Below the pieces are notes generated by a model, which worked only from the letters and a program-made list of their open reading frames with translations, made no database searches and was not told the DNA's origin. This document shows positions 26,202 to 34,529 of a stretch of DNA of 64,000 nucleotides, one piece after another. The DNA comes from JAXMCI01 sp046349435. Lineage in GTDB: Bacteria; Pseudomonadota; Alphaproteobacteria; Dongiales; Dongiaceae. Every line of letters starts with the position of its first letter. Within the stretch, counting starts at the first letter, position 1. The stretch covers positions 186,001 through 250,000 of the forward strand of contig JAXMCI010000002.1 in NCBI GenBank assembly GCA_046349435.1, given 5' to 3'. The position numbers and the translations under genes are program-made.

Positions 26202-27675
26202 TCACACCGGCGGCCGGCGGCGCCCACGGCGCGCCGGCTCCAGCGCCTTGCCGATCGCCAGCACGCCGAGGTCGTCGTAGCGGCGGCCGACGATCTGCGC
26301 GCGGTCGGCAGGCCCGTCGGGCGTCCAGCCGGAGGGCATCCGAGAGGGCCGGGCAGGGGCTGACCAGGTTGAAGACCTCGGTGAAGTCGAAGGCGTGGTG
26401 GAGGCCGTCGGCGTCGAGATGCTCCGACATGCGGGGCTCGTCGGCGGGCGGCGGCAGGATCGGCATGGTCGGGCAGAGCAGCGCCTTGCAGCGCTCGAGG
26501 ATCGGGGCCAGCGACTGCCATTGCCGGGTGCGGCGGATCTCCAGCCGCTTGAACGCGACGGCGTTCATGGCGAGGCCGGCTTCCATCAGGCTGACCAGCC
26601 GCGGATCCATCGCCGCGCGGTGCTCGGGCAGCAGGTGGCCGAACCAGGCGGCGAGGTAGACGCCCCAATGCTGCGTCCAGGCCTCGTTGAGGTCGGGGCC
26701 CCAGGGCAGCTTGACCTCCTCGATCTCGGCGCCGCGCCCGGCCAGCGCCTCGACCGCGGCGCGGGTGTTGGCGGCGACCGCCGGGTCGACATGGCAGTAG
26801 CCGAGGTCGGGGCTGAAGGCGAGGCGCACGCCGCGCAGGTCGCGCGCCGGCAGCGGCAGCTCGACCGAGAGCGCCGGCTTCAGCGACTGGATGTCGCGCT
26901 CGTCCGGCCCCTGCGTCACCGCCAGGAACAGCGCCGCATCGTCGATGGTGCGGGCGAGCGGGCCGAAATGCGAGAGCTGGTCGAAGACGCTCGGCAGGAT
27001 GGTGAAGGGGATGCGGCCGAAGCTGGGCTTGAGGCCCACCGTGCCGCAGAAGGCGGCAGGGATGCGCACCGAGCCGCCCATGTCGGAGCCCTCGGCGAGC
27101 GGCACGCAGCCGGCCGCCACCGCCACCCCGGCGCCGCCCGACGAGCCGCCGCAGGTGAGCTTCGGGTTCCACGGGTTGCGGGTGATGCCCCAGAGCGGGC
27201 TGTCGGTGGTGCCGGCATGGGCGAACTCCGGCGTCGTCGTCTTGCCGACCAGGATGCCGCCGGCGGCGAGCAGTGCGGTGACGATCGGCGCGTCCTCCTC
27301 GGGCACCCAGTGCTCGTGGGTCCTCGATCCCAGCGTCGTGCGCTTGCCCTTGGTGGGGGTCAGGTCCTTGATCGCGAAGGGCACGCCGTGCAGCGGCCCG
27401 AGCGGCCGCCCGGCGGCGACGGCGCGGTCGGCCGCCTCGGCCTTCGCCATCGCCTCCTCGGGGTAGGAGAAGCAGAAGCCGTTCAGGGTCGGCTGGGTCT
27501 CGGCAATGCGCGCCAGGCTGTTGGCGACCACCGCGGCGGCCGTGAGCGTGCCGCCGCGGATGCGCTCGGCGATCGCGGTGGCGGGGAGATAGGCGAGGTC
27601 GAGGTCGACGGCCGGCGGGCCTGGCGAGCAGGTGAGGGGCGGCCGGATGATCCGGCCGCCTCGCCCTCCCGTCAA
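26202..27675 (-). pseudogene. Amidase (amidase signature family), C-terminus frameshifted
   Basis: An amidase signature enzyme with the Ser-cisSer-Lys triad: Lys in FAIKDLTPTKG, cis-Ser in GGSSGGAGVAVAAG and Ser in GSDMGGSVRIPAAFCG. The long frame is intact to SPCPALS near 26360. Beyond it the expected ending (M-P-S-G-W-T-P-D-G-L-P, then Q-I-V-G-R-R-Y-D-D-L-G-V-L-A-I) is present only if two extra bases (near 26355 and 26325) and one missing base (near 26310) are corrected. The natural stop would then be at 26202-26204. The start is unclear: only a TTG at 27675 inside a hairpin region is available. Either damaged or locally mis-sequenced. Confidence 0.75.
27638..27660. terminator. Perfect 11-bp inverted repeat after the cupredoxin gene
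   Basis: GGCGGCCGGAT and ATCCGGCCGCC flank a single base. It begins 28 bases beyond the minus-strand cupredoxin stop. Position fits a transcription end for the metallophosphoesterase-cupredoxin operon; there is no T-run. Confidence 0.5.
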
Positions 27676-27687
27676 CCGGCCGGCGCC

Positions 27688-28020
27688 CTACTTCACGACG
27701 ATGGTGCCGTGCATGTGGGGATGGATCGTGCAGATGTACTGGTAGGTCCCCGGCTTGTCGAAGCGCACGCTGAAGCTGTCGCCGCCGTTCCCGGCGACTT
27801 GAGTCGCTGCGCGCGGTGCCGGTCACCGTGTGCGGCTCGTCGTCCTGGTTCACCCAGGTGACCGAGGTCGCCTGGGCCGGGATGGTCAGCGTGCCCGGCG
27901 CGAAGCGAAGTCCTTGATCTCGACCCGCGCCGGCGCCGTGCCGCTGCTGCGCGGCGCCGCCGCCGGCGCCGCCAGCAGCGCCCGATGGCGGACACCGCCG
28001 CGCGCGCGGCGAGTCGCCTT
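27688..28020 (-). pseudogene. Cupredoxin (amicyanin/plastocyanin-like) gene with several frame breaks
   Basis: Joining three frames gives a small exported blue-copper protein. After a signal-like Ala-rich segment come VEIKDF, FAPGTLTIPAQATSVTWVNQ, DDEPHTVTGT, QVAGNGGDSFSVRFDKPGTY and QYICTIHPHMHGTIVVK followed by a stop at 27688-27690. The copper ligands are all present: His in EPHTV, then Cys, His and Met in C-T-I-H-P-H-M. Breaks lie near 27990 (signal), 27905 (missing C after GACTTC) and 27805. It directly follows the metallophosphoesterase gene. Intact motifs across three frames suggest sequence error rather than loss. No clear start codon is seen. Confidence 0.75.
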
Positions 28021-28036
28021 CTTCGGACTGTCCTGC

Positions 28037-28969
28037 CTATGCCAGCGTCACATCGTCGAGGGCGGCCGCCTTGTCCTGCTCGATCGAGACCTCGCGGATG
28101 CCGAGCACGGTGCGCAGCTGCCCCGCCGGGACCTTCAGCGGGCCCGGGGACTTCGCCTGGCCGGCGGCGGGCTGCGGGTAGGCGGTCGACATCGCCGTGC
28201 GATAGACGACGTTCCCCTCGACCTTCTGCACGACCTGGTGGATGTGGCCGTTGAGCACGGTGACCGAGCCGAAGCGCCGGAGATTGGCCAGCGCCTGCGG
28301 CGCATCCGGCGTCGCCCAGCCCCATTGCGGGTAGACCGGCCACATCGGGATGTGCGTGAACAGCACGATCGGCGTGCTGGCGCTCAGCCCCTGCAGGTCC
28401 TGCTTCAGCCAGTCAGCTGCTCGCCGCCGATGCCGCCGGCCTGGGTGGTGGCGAAGCCCTGGACGTTGTTGAGCGCGACGAAATGCACGCCGCCCTGGTC
28501 GAAGCTGTACCAGCCGCCGGGCAGGGACCGCTTGCCGAAGCGCTCGAAGAACGCCTTCCCATCGTCGCCGATGACGTCGTGCTCGCCGGGAACGTAGTGG
28601 GTCTCGAGGCCGGCGCCGCCGATGATCTGCGCGGCGGTGTCGACTGCGCCGGCTTGGAGAGATGCGAGACATCGCCGGTGTGCAGCATCATCGCCGGCCG
28701 CTTCGGCAGCCCCGCGATGCGGTCGAGCGCCGCCTTCAGGGTGGCGTGCGGGTCGGGATTGGCTTCCTTGGTGAAGCCGATGTGGCTGTCGCTGATCTGC
28801 ACGAAGGTGAGGCCGTCGGCGGGGGCGGCGGCCATCGCCTCGCCGATCCCGAGCGGGCGCGGCACGCCGCCCGAGACGCGCCAGAGCAGGCCGGTGCCGG
28901 CCCAGGCCAGGCATTGCAGCGCGCGACGCCGGCTCCGGCTGGCGTGGGGAGGTCTTGTGTGTCCATCAT
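28037..28969 (-). pseudogene. Metallophosphoesterase (calcineurin-like), split by single-base deletions
   Basis: A calcineurin-fold phosphoesterase whose metal ligands are spread over three frames: ISDSHIGF, LHTGDVSH, PGEHDV (where most members have GNHD), LFTHIPMW and NGHIHQVV. The frame changes near 28945, 28643 (one base missing after CCGGCGCAG) and 28415 (one base missing before GACTGGCTGAAG). The N-terminus has an RSRRRALQCLAWAG twin-arginine-like export signal. The ATG at 28967-28969 has AGGAG upstream and lies about 30 bases below a matched ECF promoter. The last motif is followed by a normal C-terminus ending DDVTLA. Confidence 0.8.
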
Positions 28970-28997
28970 GCGTCTCCTGTTGCGGGGTTGGTGACGC

Positions 28998-29027
28998 ATA
29001 GACCGCGCCTTCATCCGGTCTATTCCC
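28998..29027 (-). promoter_or_regulatory. Candidate ECF-sigma promoter of the metallophosphoesterase-cupredoxin operon
   Basis: Read on the minus strand: GGGAATA (29021-29027), 17 bases, then GTCTAT (28998-29003). The same -35 word, spacing and GTCT core occur facing the other way at 29081-29108. The ATG of the metallophosphoesterase lies about 29 bases downstream. Confidence 0.65.
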
Positions 29028-29080
29028 GCGCGGAGGCATTGACGTCGGCCGGGGCGCGGCGCAGCGTGGCGCGCGGGTCC

Positions 29081-29108
29081 GGGAATATTCCGCGGGCCCG
29101 GCGAGTCT
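29081..29108 (+). promoter_or_regulatory. Candidate autoregulatory ECF promoter of the sigma factor operon
   Basis: GGGAATA (29081-29087), 17 bases, then GTCT (29105-29108), 29 bases before the GTG start of the sigma factor gene. It matches the divergent promoter at 28998-29027 in both boxes and in spacing. The -35 box sits in the palindrome GGAATATTCC. Confidence 0.65.
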
Positions 29109-29136
29109 GCTCCCCGGGCCGGCAGAAGGATGTACG

Positions 29137-29678
29137 GTGACCGAAGGACCGGCAGGAGTGCCGTTCGAGCAGGCGGTGCTGCCGCACCTGAACGCCGCCT
29201 ACAACCTGGCGCGCTGGCTGACCCGCAACCCGCACGATGCGGAGGATGTGGTGCAGGAGGCCTATCTGCGCGCGGTGCGCTACTACCGCGGCTTTGCCGG
29301 CGGCGACGGCAAGGCGTGGCTGCTCAGCATCGTGCGCCATACCTGCTTCAGCTGGCTGCGCAAGAACCGGCCGGCCGAGCTGGCGACGCTGGCCGACGAC
29401 GCGGCGGCGGCCGAGGAGGACTCCGATCCGGCCGATCCCGAGCGCTGGCGGTGGCGGCGCGCGACCGGGCGCTGCTCAACCGGCTGATCCAGGCCCTGCC
29501 GGCGGAGTTCCGCGAGGTGATCGTGCTGCGCGAGCTGGAGGACCTGTCCTACCGCGAGATCGCGGCGATCACCGGCGTGCCGGTCGGCACCGTGATGTCG
29601 CGCCTCAGCCGCGCACGGGCACGGCTGCGCCGCGCCTGGCTCGCCGAGCGCGCCGGGGAGGGCCACCATGCGGCATGA
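29137..29678 (+). CDS. ECF-family RNA polymerase sigma factor, one frameshift near 29.44 kb
   Basis: A roughly 180-residue extracytoplasmic-function sigma factor. Region 2 is visible in HLNAAYNLARWLTRNPHDAE, DVVQEAYLRAVRYYRGF and WLLSIVRHTCFSWLRKN. Region 4 is in the next frame: LPAEFREVIVLRELEDLSYR, EIAAITGVPVGTVMSRLSRA. The change occurs after DSDPADPE; adding one G to GAGCGCTGG near 29440 restores a single frame to the stop at 29676-29678. The GTG start has AAGGA upstream. It is followed by an overlapping anti-sigma gene and divergent from a metallophosphoesterase/cupredoxin operon with a matching promoter. The inducing signal is unknown; the cupredoxin suggests a redox or copper link. Confidence 0.82.
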
Positions 29679-30459
29679 GGAGGCCCGGGCGCGGCCGGTG
29701 CGTATCTCGACGGCGAGGCCGATCCGCTCGCCCGCGCCGAGCTCGGGACCCATCTCGCCGGCTGGCCGCATGCCGCCAGGCGTCGAGGCGGACGCGGCTT
29801 CGTCCGCTGCGCTGCGCGCCGAGGCCGAGTACCACGAGGCGCCCGAGGGGCTCGCAGCGCGGCTCGCCGCAGCAGCCGCTGCCGCGGCTGCTGCCGCCGA
29901 CCCGGCCCCGGCGCTGCCCCTGCGGCGCCCCCGGCCGCGGCGCAGCTGGCAGCGCGCGCCGGCGCTGGCGCTCGCCGCCTCGCTGGCCCTGGTCGCCGTG
30001 CTGTCCGGCGGCATCGGCTACTACGCCGGCCTTGGCGTGCCGCAGGACGGCGGGCTGGTGGAGCAGCTGGTGGACAGCCATGTCCGCTCGCTGCAGGCCG
30101 AGCACCTGACCGACGTCGCCTCCACCGACCAGCACACGGTGAAGCCCTGGTTCGACGGCCGCATCGACTCGGCGCCGCCGGTGCGCGACCTCGCCGCCGA
30201 GGGCTTCCCGCTGGTCGGCGGCCGGCTCGACTATCTCGACGGGCGGCCGGTCGCGGCGCTGGTCTATCGCCGCGCCAGGCACCCGATCAACCTGTTCGTC
30301 TGGCCGCATCAAGCCGGCACGGCGCGGCCGGACCTCGCCACCGAGCGGCGCGGCTACAACGTCCGGCACTGGCAGGCCGGCGACCTCGACTTCTGGCTGG
30401 TCTCCGACCTCGAGATGAGCGAGCTGGCGCAGCTCGAGGCGCTGCTGCGGCGACCGTGA
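29668..30459 (+). CDS. Membrane anti-sigma factor, N-terminal region frame-damaged
   Basis: A 263-residue reading frame overlapping the sigma gene by 11 bases. The C-terminal two thirds are coherent: a membrane helix LALAASLALVAVLSGGIGYY, then a periplasmic domain with VEQLVDSHVRSLQAEHLTDV, QHTVKPWFDGRID and DLDFWLVSDLEMSELAQLE. This pattern is common in transmembrane anti-sigma regulators. In the first 50 codons the expected cytoplasmic domain (A-Y-L-D-G-E-A-D-P-L-A-R-A-E-L and H-L-A-G) lies in another frame, so about three small indels are present near 29695-29790. The zinc-finger cysteines cannot be confirmed because that stretch is garbled. Confidence 0.75.
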   Translation: MRHEEARARPVRISTARPIRSPAPSSGPISPAGRMPPGVEADAASSAALRAEAEYHEAPEGLAARLAAAAAAAAAAADPAPALPLRRPRPRRSWQRAPALALAASLALVAVLSGGIGYYAGLGVPQDGGLVEQLVDSHVRSLQAEHLTDVASTDQHTVKPWFDGRIDSAPPVRDLAAEGFPLVGGRLDYLDGRPVAALVYRRARHPINLFVWPHQAGTARPDLATERRGYNVRHWQAGDLDFWLVSDLEMSELAQLEALLRRP

Positions 30460-30474
30460 GCCGGGCCGGGCCGG

Positions 30475-32278
30475 CTACTCCGGCAGGCCGGCGCGCCGGC
30501 AGGCGTCGAGCAGCAGCTCCATCGCCGCGGAGTTGCGTAGCGGCAGGCGCCGGCGCAGGCCGGAGACCGTCGAGCCCGGCGACAGCTCGAGCAGCTTGGC
30601 TATCGCGGTCGGGGCCTCGGCGGGCCGGTCGAGCAGCCCGTAGGCGCCGATCATCGCCCAGTAGATGGTGTCCCAATCGGGATAGAGCCCGGCCGCACGG
30701 CGGGCGAGCTCCAGCGCCTTCTCCGGCCGGCGCGCCAGCAGGTGGCCGAGCCCGGCGAGCGCCATCGGCATGAACATCGCGGGATCGGACGGGCTCAGCG
30801 CCATGGCCCGCTCGGCATGGGCGATGGCGTCGTCCGGCTCGCCGCCGAACACCGTGCCGGCGCCGGCCAGCAATGCCACCAGCGCGGAGCCCGGATTGTG
30901 CGCGGCGGCGCGGCGCAGCGCGTCGAGACCTGCATCGTAGTCGCGGCCGATCATCAGCACGACGAAGCCGCCGACCGCCAGCACGATGGCGTCGTCGCTG
31001 GCCGTGGCCAGCGCGCGGCGGGCCAGGGTCGTGGCGGTACCCTCGTCATCAGGGCCGATGCGCGGCCAGCCGCGCACGATGCGCTGCTCGTGCGCCCAGG
31101 CGGCATAGGCGAGCGCCGGCCCGAAATGGGGATCGAGCTCGATCGCCTGGTAGAGCAGCTCGAGCGCCGCCTGGTTGGCGTCCGGGCGGAAGGCGTGCAC
31201 CTGCGGCAGGGCGCGCAGATAGAGATCGTAGGCGTCGAGGTTCTCGACCGGCTTGCGCCGGGCGCGCTCGATCTCGGCCTTGCGCAGGGTCGGCTCCAGC
31301 GCGCCGACGACGCTGAAGGTGATCTTGTCCTGCAGCTCGAAGACGTCCTCGAGCGAGCCGTCGAAGCGGTCGGCCCAGAGGTGCGCGCCGGTGGCGGCCT
31401 CGATGAGCTGGCCGGTGATGCGCACCCGGCTGCCCGCCTTGCGCACGCTGCCCTCGAGCACGTAGCGCACGCCGAGCTCCTTCGCCACCTGGCGCACGTC
31501 GACGGCGCGGCCCTTGTAGGTGAAGCTCGAGTTGCGGGCGATGACGAAGAGCTGGCTGAAGCGCGACAGCGCGGTGATGATGTCCTCGACCATGCCGTCG
31601 GCGAAGTATTCCTGCTCGGGGTCGCCCGACATGTTGGCGAAGGGCAGCACGGCGATCGACGGCTTGACCGGCGCCTGCGGCTGGGCCGCCGCGCGCGGCG
31701 CCTCGGCACCCCCCGCGCCCTTCGGCGCTATGCGGCAGACGCGGATCGGCCGGGCGATGTTCTTGACCTCGCGCTCGCCCATGTCCTCGAAGGCGAAGGC
31801 GAGCTTGTCGCGGACCTGCTCGCGGACCACGCGGCTGGCCCAGATCCTCGCCGGGCTCGGCCAGCGCTTCCAGCCGCGCGGCGAGTTGACGCCGTCGCTC
31901 GAAGATGTCGTCGCCGTCGATGATGATGTCGCCGACATTGATGCCGATGCGGAACTGGATGCGGCGGTCGGCCGGCACGTCGACGGTGCGTTCCGCCATG
32001 CCGACCTGGATCTCGGCGGCGCAGCGCACCGCGTCGACGACGCTGGCGAACTCCACCAGCATGCCGTCGCCGGTCGGCGACGATCGGCGAGGGATTTGCG
32101 GCCCGCGAGTGGCGAAGGCGCGTCAGCTTGACCTTCAGAGGTCGACCAGCTCGCGCCGATGCGCCTTGAGCTGGGCCAGCGTGCCTTCCTCGTCGAGCCC
32201 CATCAGCCGGCTGTAGCCGGCGACGTCGGCCGCCATGATGGCCGCGAGCCGTCGCTCGGCCCGATCCTCGCCTGCCAC
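30475..32278 (-). pseudogene. Class III adenylate/guanylate cyclase-like protein with TPR domain, several frame breaks
   Basis: The N-terminal cyclase domain (RRLAAIMAADVAGYSRLMGL, MLVEFASVVDAVRCAAEIQ, RIGINVGDIIIDGDDIF) is followed by SIAVLPFANMSGDPEQEYFA, DGMVEDIITALSRF and a long C-terminal TPR region. This architecture is widespread in rhizobia-like alphaproteobacteria. Such proteins make cAMP or sense it in stress signalling. The C-terminal 430 residues are in one frame, but the cyclase part breaks near 32130, 32060-32110 and at three or four points within 31850-31910. The GTG at 32276-32278, with GGGAGG upstream, is the likely start. The catalytic state cannot be judged through the damage. 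Confidence 0.75.
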
Positions 32279-32328
32279 AATCGCCTCCCTGTCAGGGCCT
32301 CGAGCGGCCCGTTCCTCGTGCCGGCCGG

Positions 32329-32676
32329 TCAGTGCCCGTGATGGCGGTGCAGGATCTGGTCGGCGAGCCCGGTCTCGTAGGCCAGCCCCTCGGGCGTCAC
32401 GATCGCCGCCTGCGGGAAGAGCGACCTGATCAGGCCCTTGCGCTGCAGGGCCGTCCACACCGCCTCGTTGTAGAGCCCGGTGGCGTCGCGCGCGGCGACC
32501 ACCGCGTCGCCGACGTGGAAATGGTCGCCATGGGCGTGCGGCATCGCCGAGATCAGCACGTGGCCGGGCTCCTGGGCGGGCGCGGCGAAGGCGTCGAGCC
32601 GGGCCAGCGCCTGCATCAGGGTCAGCGTGCGCAGCTGCAGGGCGTTGAGGTTCAGCGGGTTCTTCTTGCTCGTCAT
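32329..32676 (-). CDS. Conserved hypothetical protein
   Basis: A 115-residue soluble protein that I do not assign to a named family. It begins MTSKKNPLNLNALQLRTLTL and has the His-rich stretch MPHAHGDHFHVGDAVV and a His-rich end (LHRHHGH), which could bind metal. It lies 16 bases downstream of the yajQ gene on the same strand, so the two are probably co-transcribed. Frame use looks genuine: there is a good ATG and no low-complexity sequence. Confidence 0.7.
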   Translation of the reverse strand: MTSKKNPLNLNALQLRTLTLMQALARLDAFAAPAQEPGHVLISAMPHAHGDHFHVGDAVVAARDATGLYNEAVWTALQRKGLIRSLFPQAAIVTPEGLAYETGLADQILHRHHGH

Positions 32677-32692
32677 CGGGTGTCTGTCAGTC

Positions 32693-33178
32693 CTAGTCGC
32701 GGAAGTTGATGTATTGCAGCGGCTGCTCGATCTTCAGCCCGCGGACCAGCTGGATCGCTGCCTGCAGGTCGTCGCGCTTCTTGCCGGTGACGCGCAGCTC
32801 GTCGCCCTGGATCGACACCTGGACCTTCATCTTGCTGTCCTTGACGGCGCGGACGATCTGGCGGGCGAGGTCGGCGTCGATGCCCTGGCGCACCGTGACC
32901 AGCTGGCGCACCGTGTTGCCGGACGCCTTCTCAACCGGCTTGAAGTCGAGCGCGCCGGCGTCGAGCTTGCGCCGCGTCAGGTAGGTCTTCAGCAGCTCGT
33001 GCATCTGCTTCAGCTTGAGGTCGTCGTCGGCCAGGATGGTGAGCAGCGCCTCCTTGCGCTCGATGCTGCACTTGCTGCCCTTGAAGTCGAAGCGCTGGCC
33101 GATCTCGCGGACCATGCCCTGCAGCGCGTTGTCGACCTCGGAGAGATCGGTCTTGGAGACGATGTCGAAGGACGGCAT
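32693..33178 (-). CDS. yajQ: YajQ family nucleotide-binding (cyclic di-GMP effector-type) protein
   Basis: A 161-residue YajQ protein. It begins MPSFDIVSKTDLSEVDNALQ and continues with RFDFKGSKCSIERKE, TVRQLVTVRQGIDADLARQI and DSKMKVQVSIQGDELRVTGK, ending in YINFRD. These blocks are diagnostic. Homologues bind c-di-GMP and influence transcription regulators; the fold is two ferredoxin-like halves. Full length. The cytoplasmic protein is followed closely by a small conserved gene. Confidence 0.95.
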   Translation of the reverse strand: MPSFDIVSKTDLSEVDNALQGMVREIGQRFDFKGSKCSIERKEALLTILADDDLKLKQMHELLKTYLTRRKLDAGALDFKPVEKASGNTVRQLVTVRQGIDADLARQIVRAVKDSKMKVQVSIQGDELRVTGKKRDDLQAAIQLVRGLKIEQPLQYINFRD

Positions 33179-33196
33179 GGGAGGCTCCGCGGCCGA

Positions 33197-34516
33197 TCAG
33201 CCGATCGCCCGGCCGATGCGCGGGTACCATATCGCCAGCGGCACGGCACGGGCAACCATCAGCACCAGGAAGGCGAGCCAGAGCCCGTGGTTGCCGAAGG
33301 CCGGCAGCAGCAGGGTGGCGGCGGCGAGGTAGCAGGCGAGCGCGATGATCATGCCGTTGCGCATCTCCGCCGTGCGGGTGGCGCCGATGAAGATGCCGTC
33401 GAGCTGGAAGCTCCAGACCGAGAGCAGCGGCGACACCGCCACCCAGGGCAGGAAGGCGTGCGCCGCCGCCCGCACCGGGGCGAGGTCGGTGAAGAGCGCG
33501 ACCAGCCGGTCGCCGGCCAGCGCGTAGGCGGCGGCGAACAGCACCGCGATGCCCGCCGCCCAGCGGGTGGCGGTGCGCACCGCGGCGGAGAGCGCGGCCC
33601 GGTCGCGCGCCCCGATGGCGCTGCCGACCAGGATCTCGGTGGCGTGCGCCAGCCCGTCGAGCGCGTAGGCCATCAGGCTCTGGAAGTTGAGCAGCACCGC
33701 GTTGGCGGCCAGCAGCACGTCGCCCTGCGCCGCGCCGCGGGCGGTGAAGTAGGCGAAGGCGAAGACCAGGCAGAGGGTGCGGACGAAGATGTCGCCATTG
33801 ACCCTGACCAGGGCCAGCAGCCGCTCGCGCGCCAGCACCCGCGCCCGCCCCGGCCGCGCCTCGGCCGGCAGAGCGCGGCGCACCAGCCACAGCCCGAGCC
33901 CGGCGCCGGCATATTCGGCGATCGCCGTGGCCGCGGCGACGCCGGGCACGCCCCAGCCGAGCCCGGCGACGAAGGCGAGGCAGAGCACGATGTTGAGGCC
34001 GTTGAGGAAGAGCTGCAGCGCCAGCGCGGTGCGCGGCCGCTGCACGCCGAGCAGCCAGCCGAGCAGGGCGTAGTTGGCGAGCGTGGCGGGCGCGCTCCAG
34101 ATGCGCACGGCGAAGAACTGGCCGGCGAGGCCGGCGACCGTCGGGCTGGCCTGGATCAGCGACAGCGCGACCAGCCGGATCGGCCATTGCAGCAGCAGCA
34201 GCAGCGCCGCGAGCGCGAGCGCGATCAGCAGGGCGCGGGCCAGCACGGCGGCGAGCTCGACGGCGTCGCCCGCGCCATAGGCCTGGGCGGCGAAGCCGGT
34301 GGTGCCCATGCGCAGGAAGCCGAAGCCCCAATAGAGGAAGTTGAAGATGGTGGCGCCGACCGCGACCGCCCCGACATAGGCCGGGTCGGGCAGGTGCCCG
34401 ACCACGGCCGTGTCGACCATGCCGAGCAGCGGCACCGACAGGTTCGACAGGATGATCGGCCCGGCCAGCCGCCAGACGCGGCGGTGGGGGGCGGGCTGCG
34501 GCGGGATCATCTCCAC
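33197..34516 (-). CDS. MATE family efflux transporter (DinF-like)
   Basis: A 439-residue multidrug/toxin extrusion-type antiporter with about twelve helices. Family blocks are LAGPIILSNLSVPLLGMVDT, FNFLYWGFGFLRMGTTGFAAQ and, mid-protein, ARGAAQGDVLLAANAVLLNF. Pro and Gly residues in the first helices match the DinF branch. Possible starts are GTG 34516 and ATG 34510. It lies 13 bases after the gamma-glutamyltransferase stop and just before yajQ, on the same strand. The exported substrate is unknown. Confidence 0.9.
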   Translation of the reverse strand: MEMIPPQPAPHRRVWRLAGPIILSNLSVPLLGMVDTAVVGHLPDPAYVGAVAVGATIFNFLYWGFGFLRMGTTGFAAQAYGAGDAVELAAVLARALLIALALAALLLLLQWPIRLVALSLIQASPTVAGLAGQFFAVRIWSAPATLANYALLGWLLGVQRPRTALALQLFLNGLNIVLCLAFVAGLGWGVPGVAAATAIAEYAGAGLGLWLVRRALPAEARPGRARVLARERLLALVRVNGDIFVRTLCLVFAFAYFTARGAAQGDVLLAANAVLLNFQSLMAYALDGLAHATEILVGSAIGARDRAALSAAVRTATRWAAGIAVLFAAAYALAGDRLVALFTDLAPVRAAAHAFLPWVAVSPLLSVWSFQLDGIFIGATRTAEMRNGMIIALACYLAAATLLLPAFGNHGLWLAFLVLMVARAVPLAIWYPRIGRAIG

Positions 34517-34529
34517 CCGGGAGGGACGC

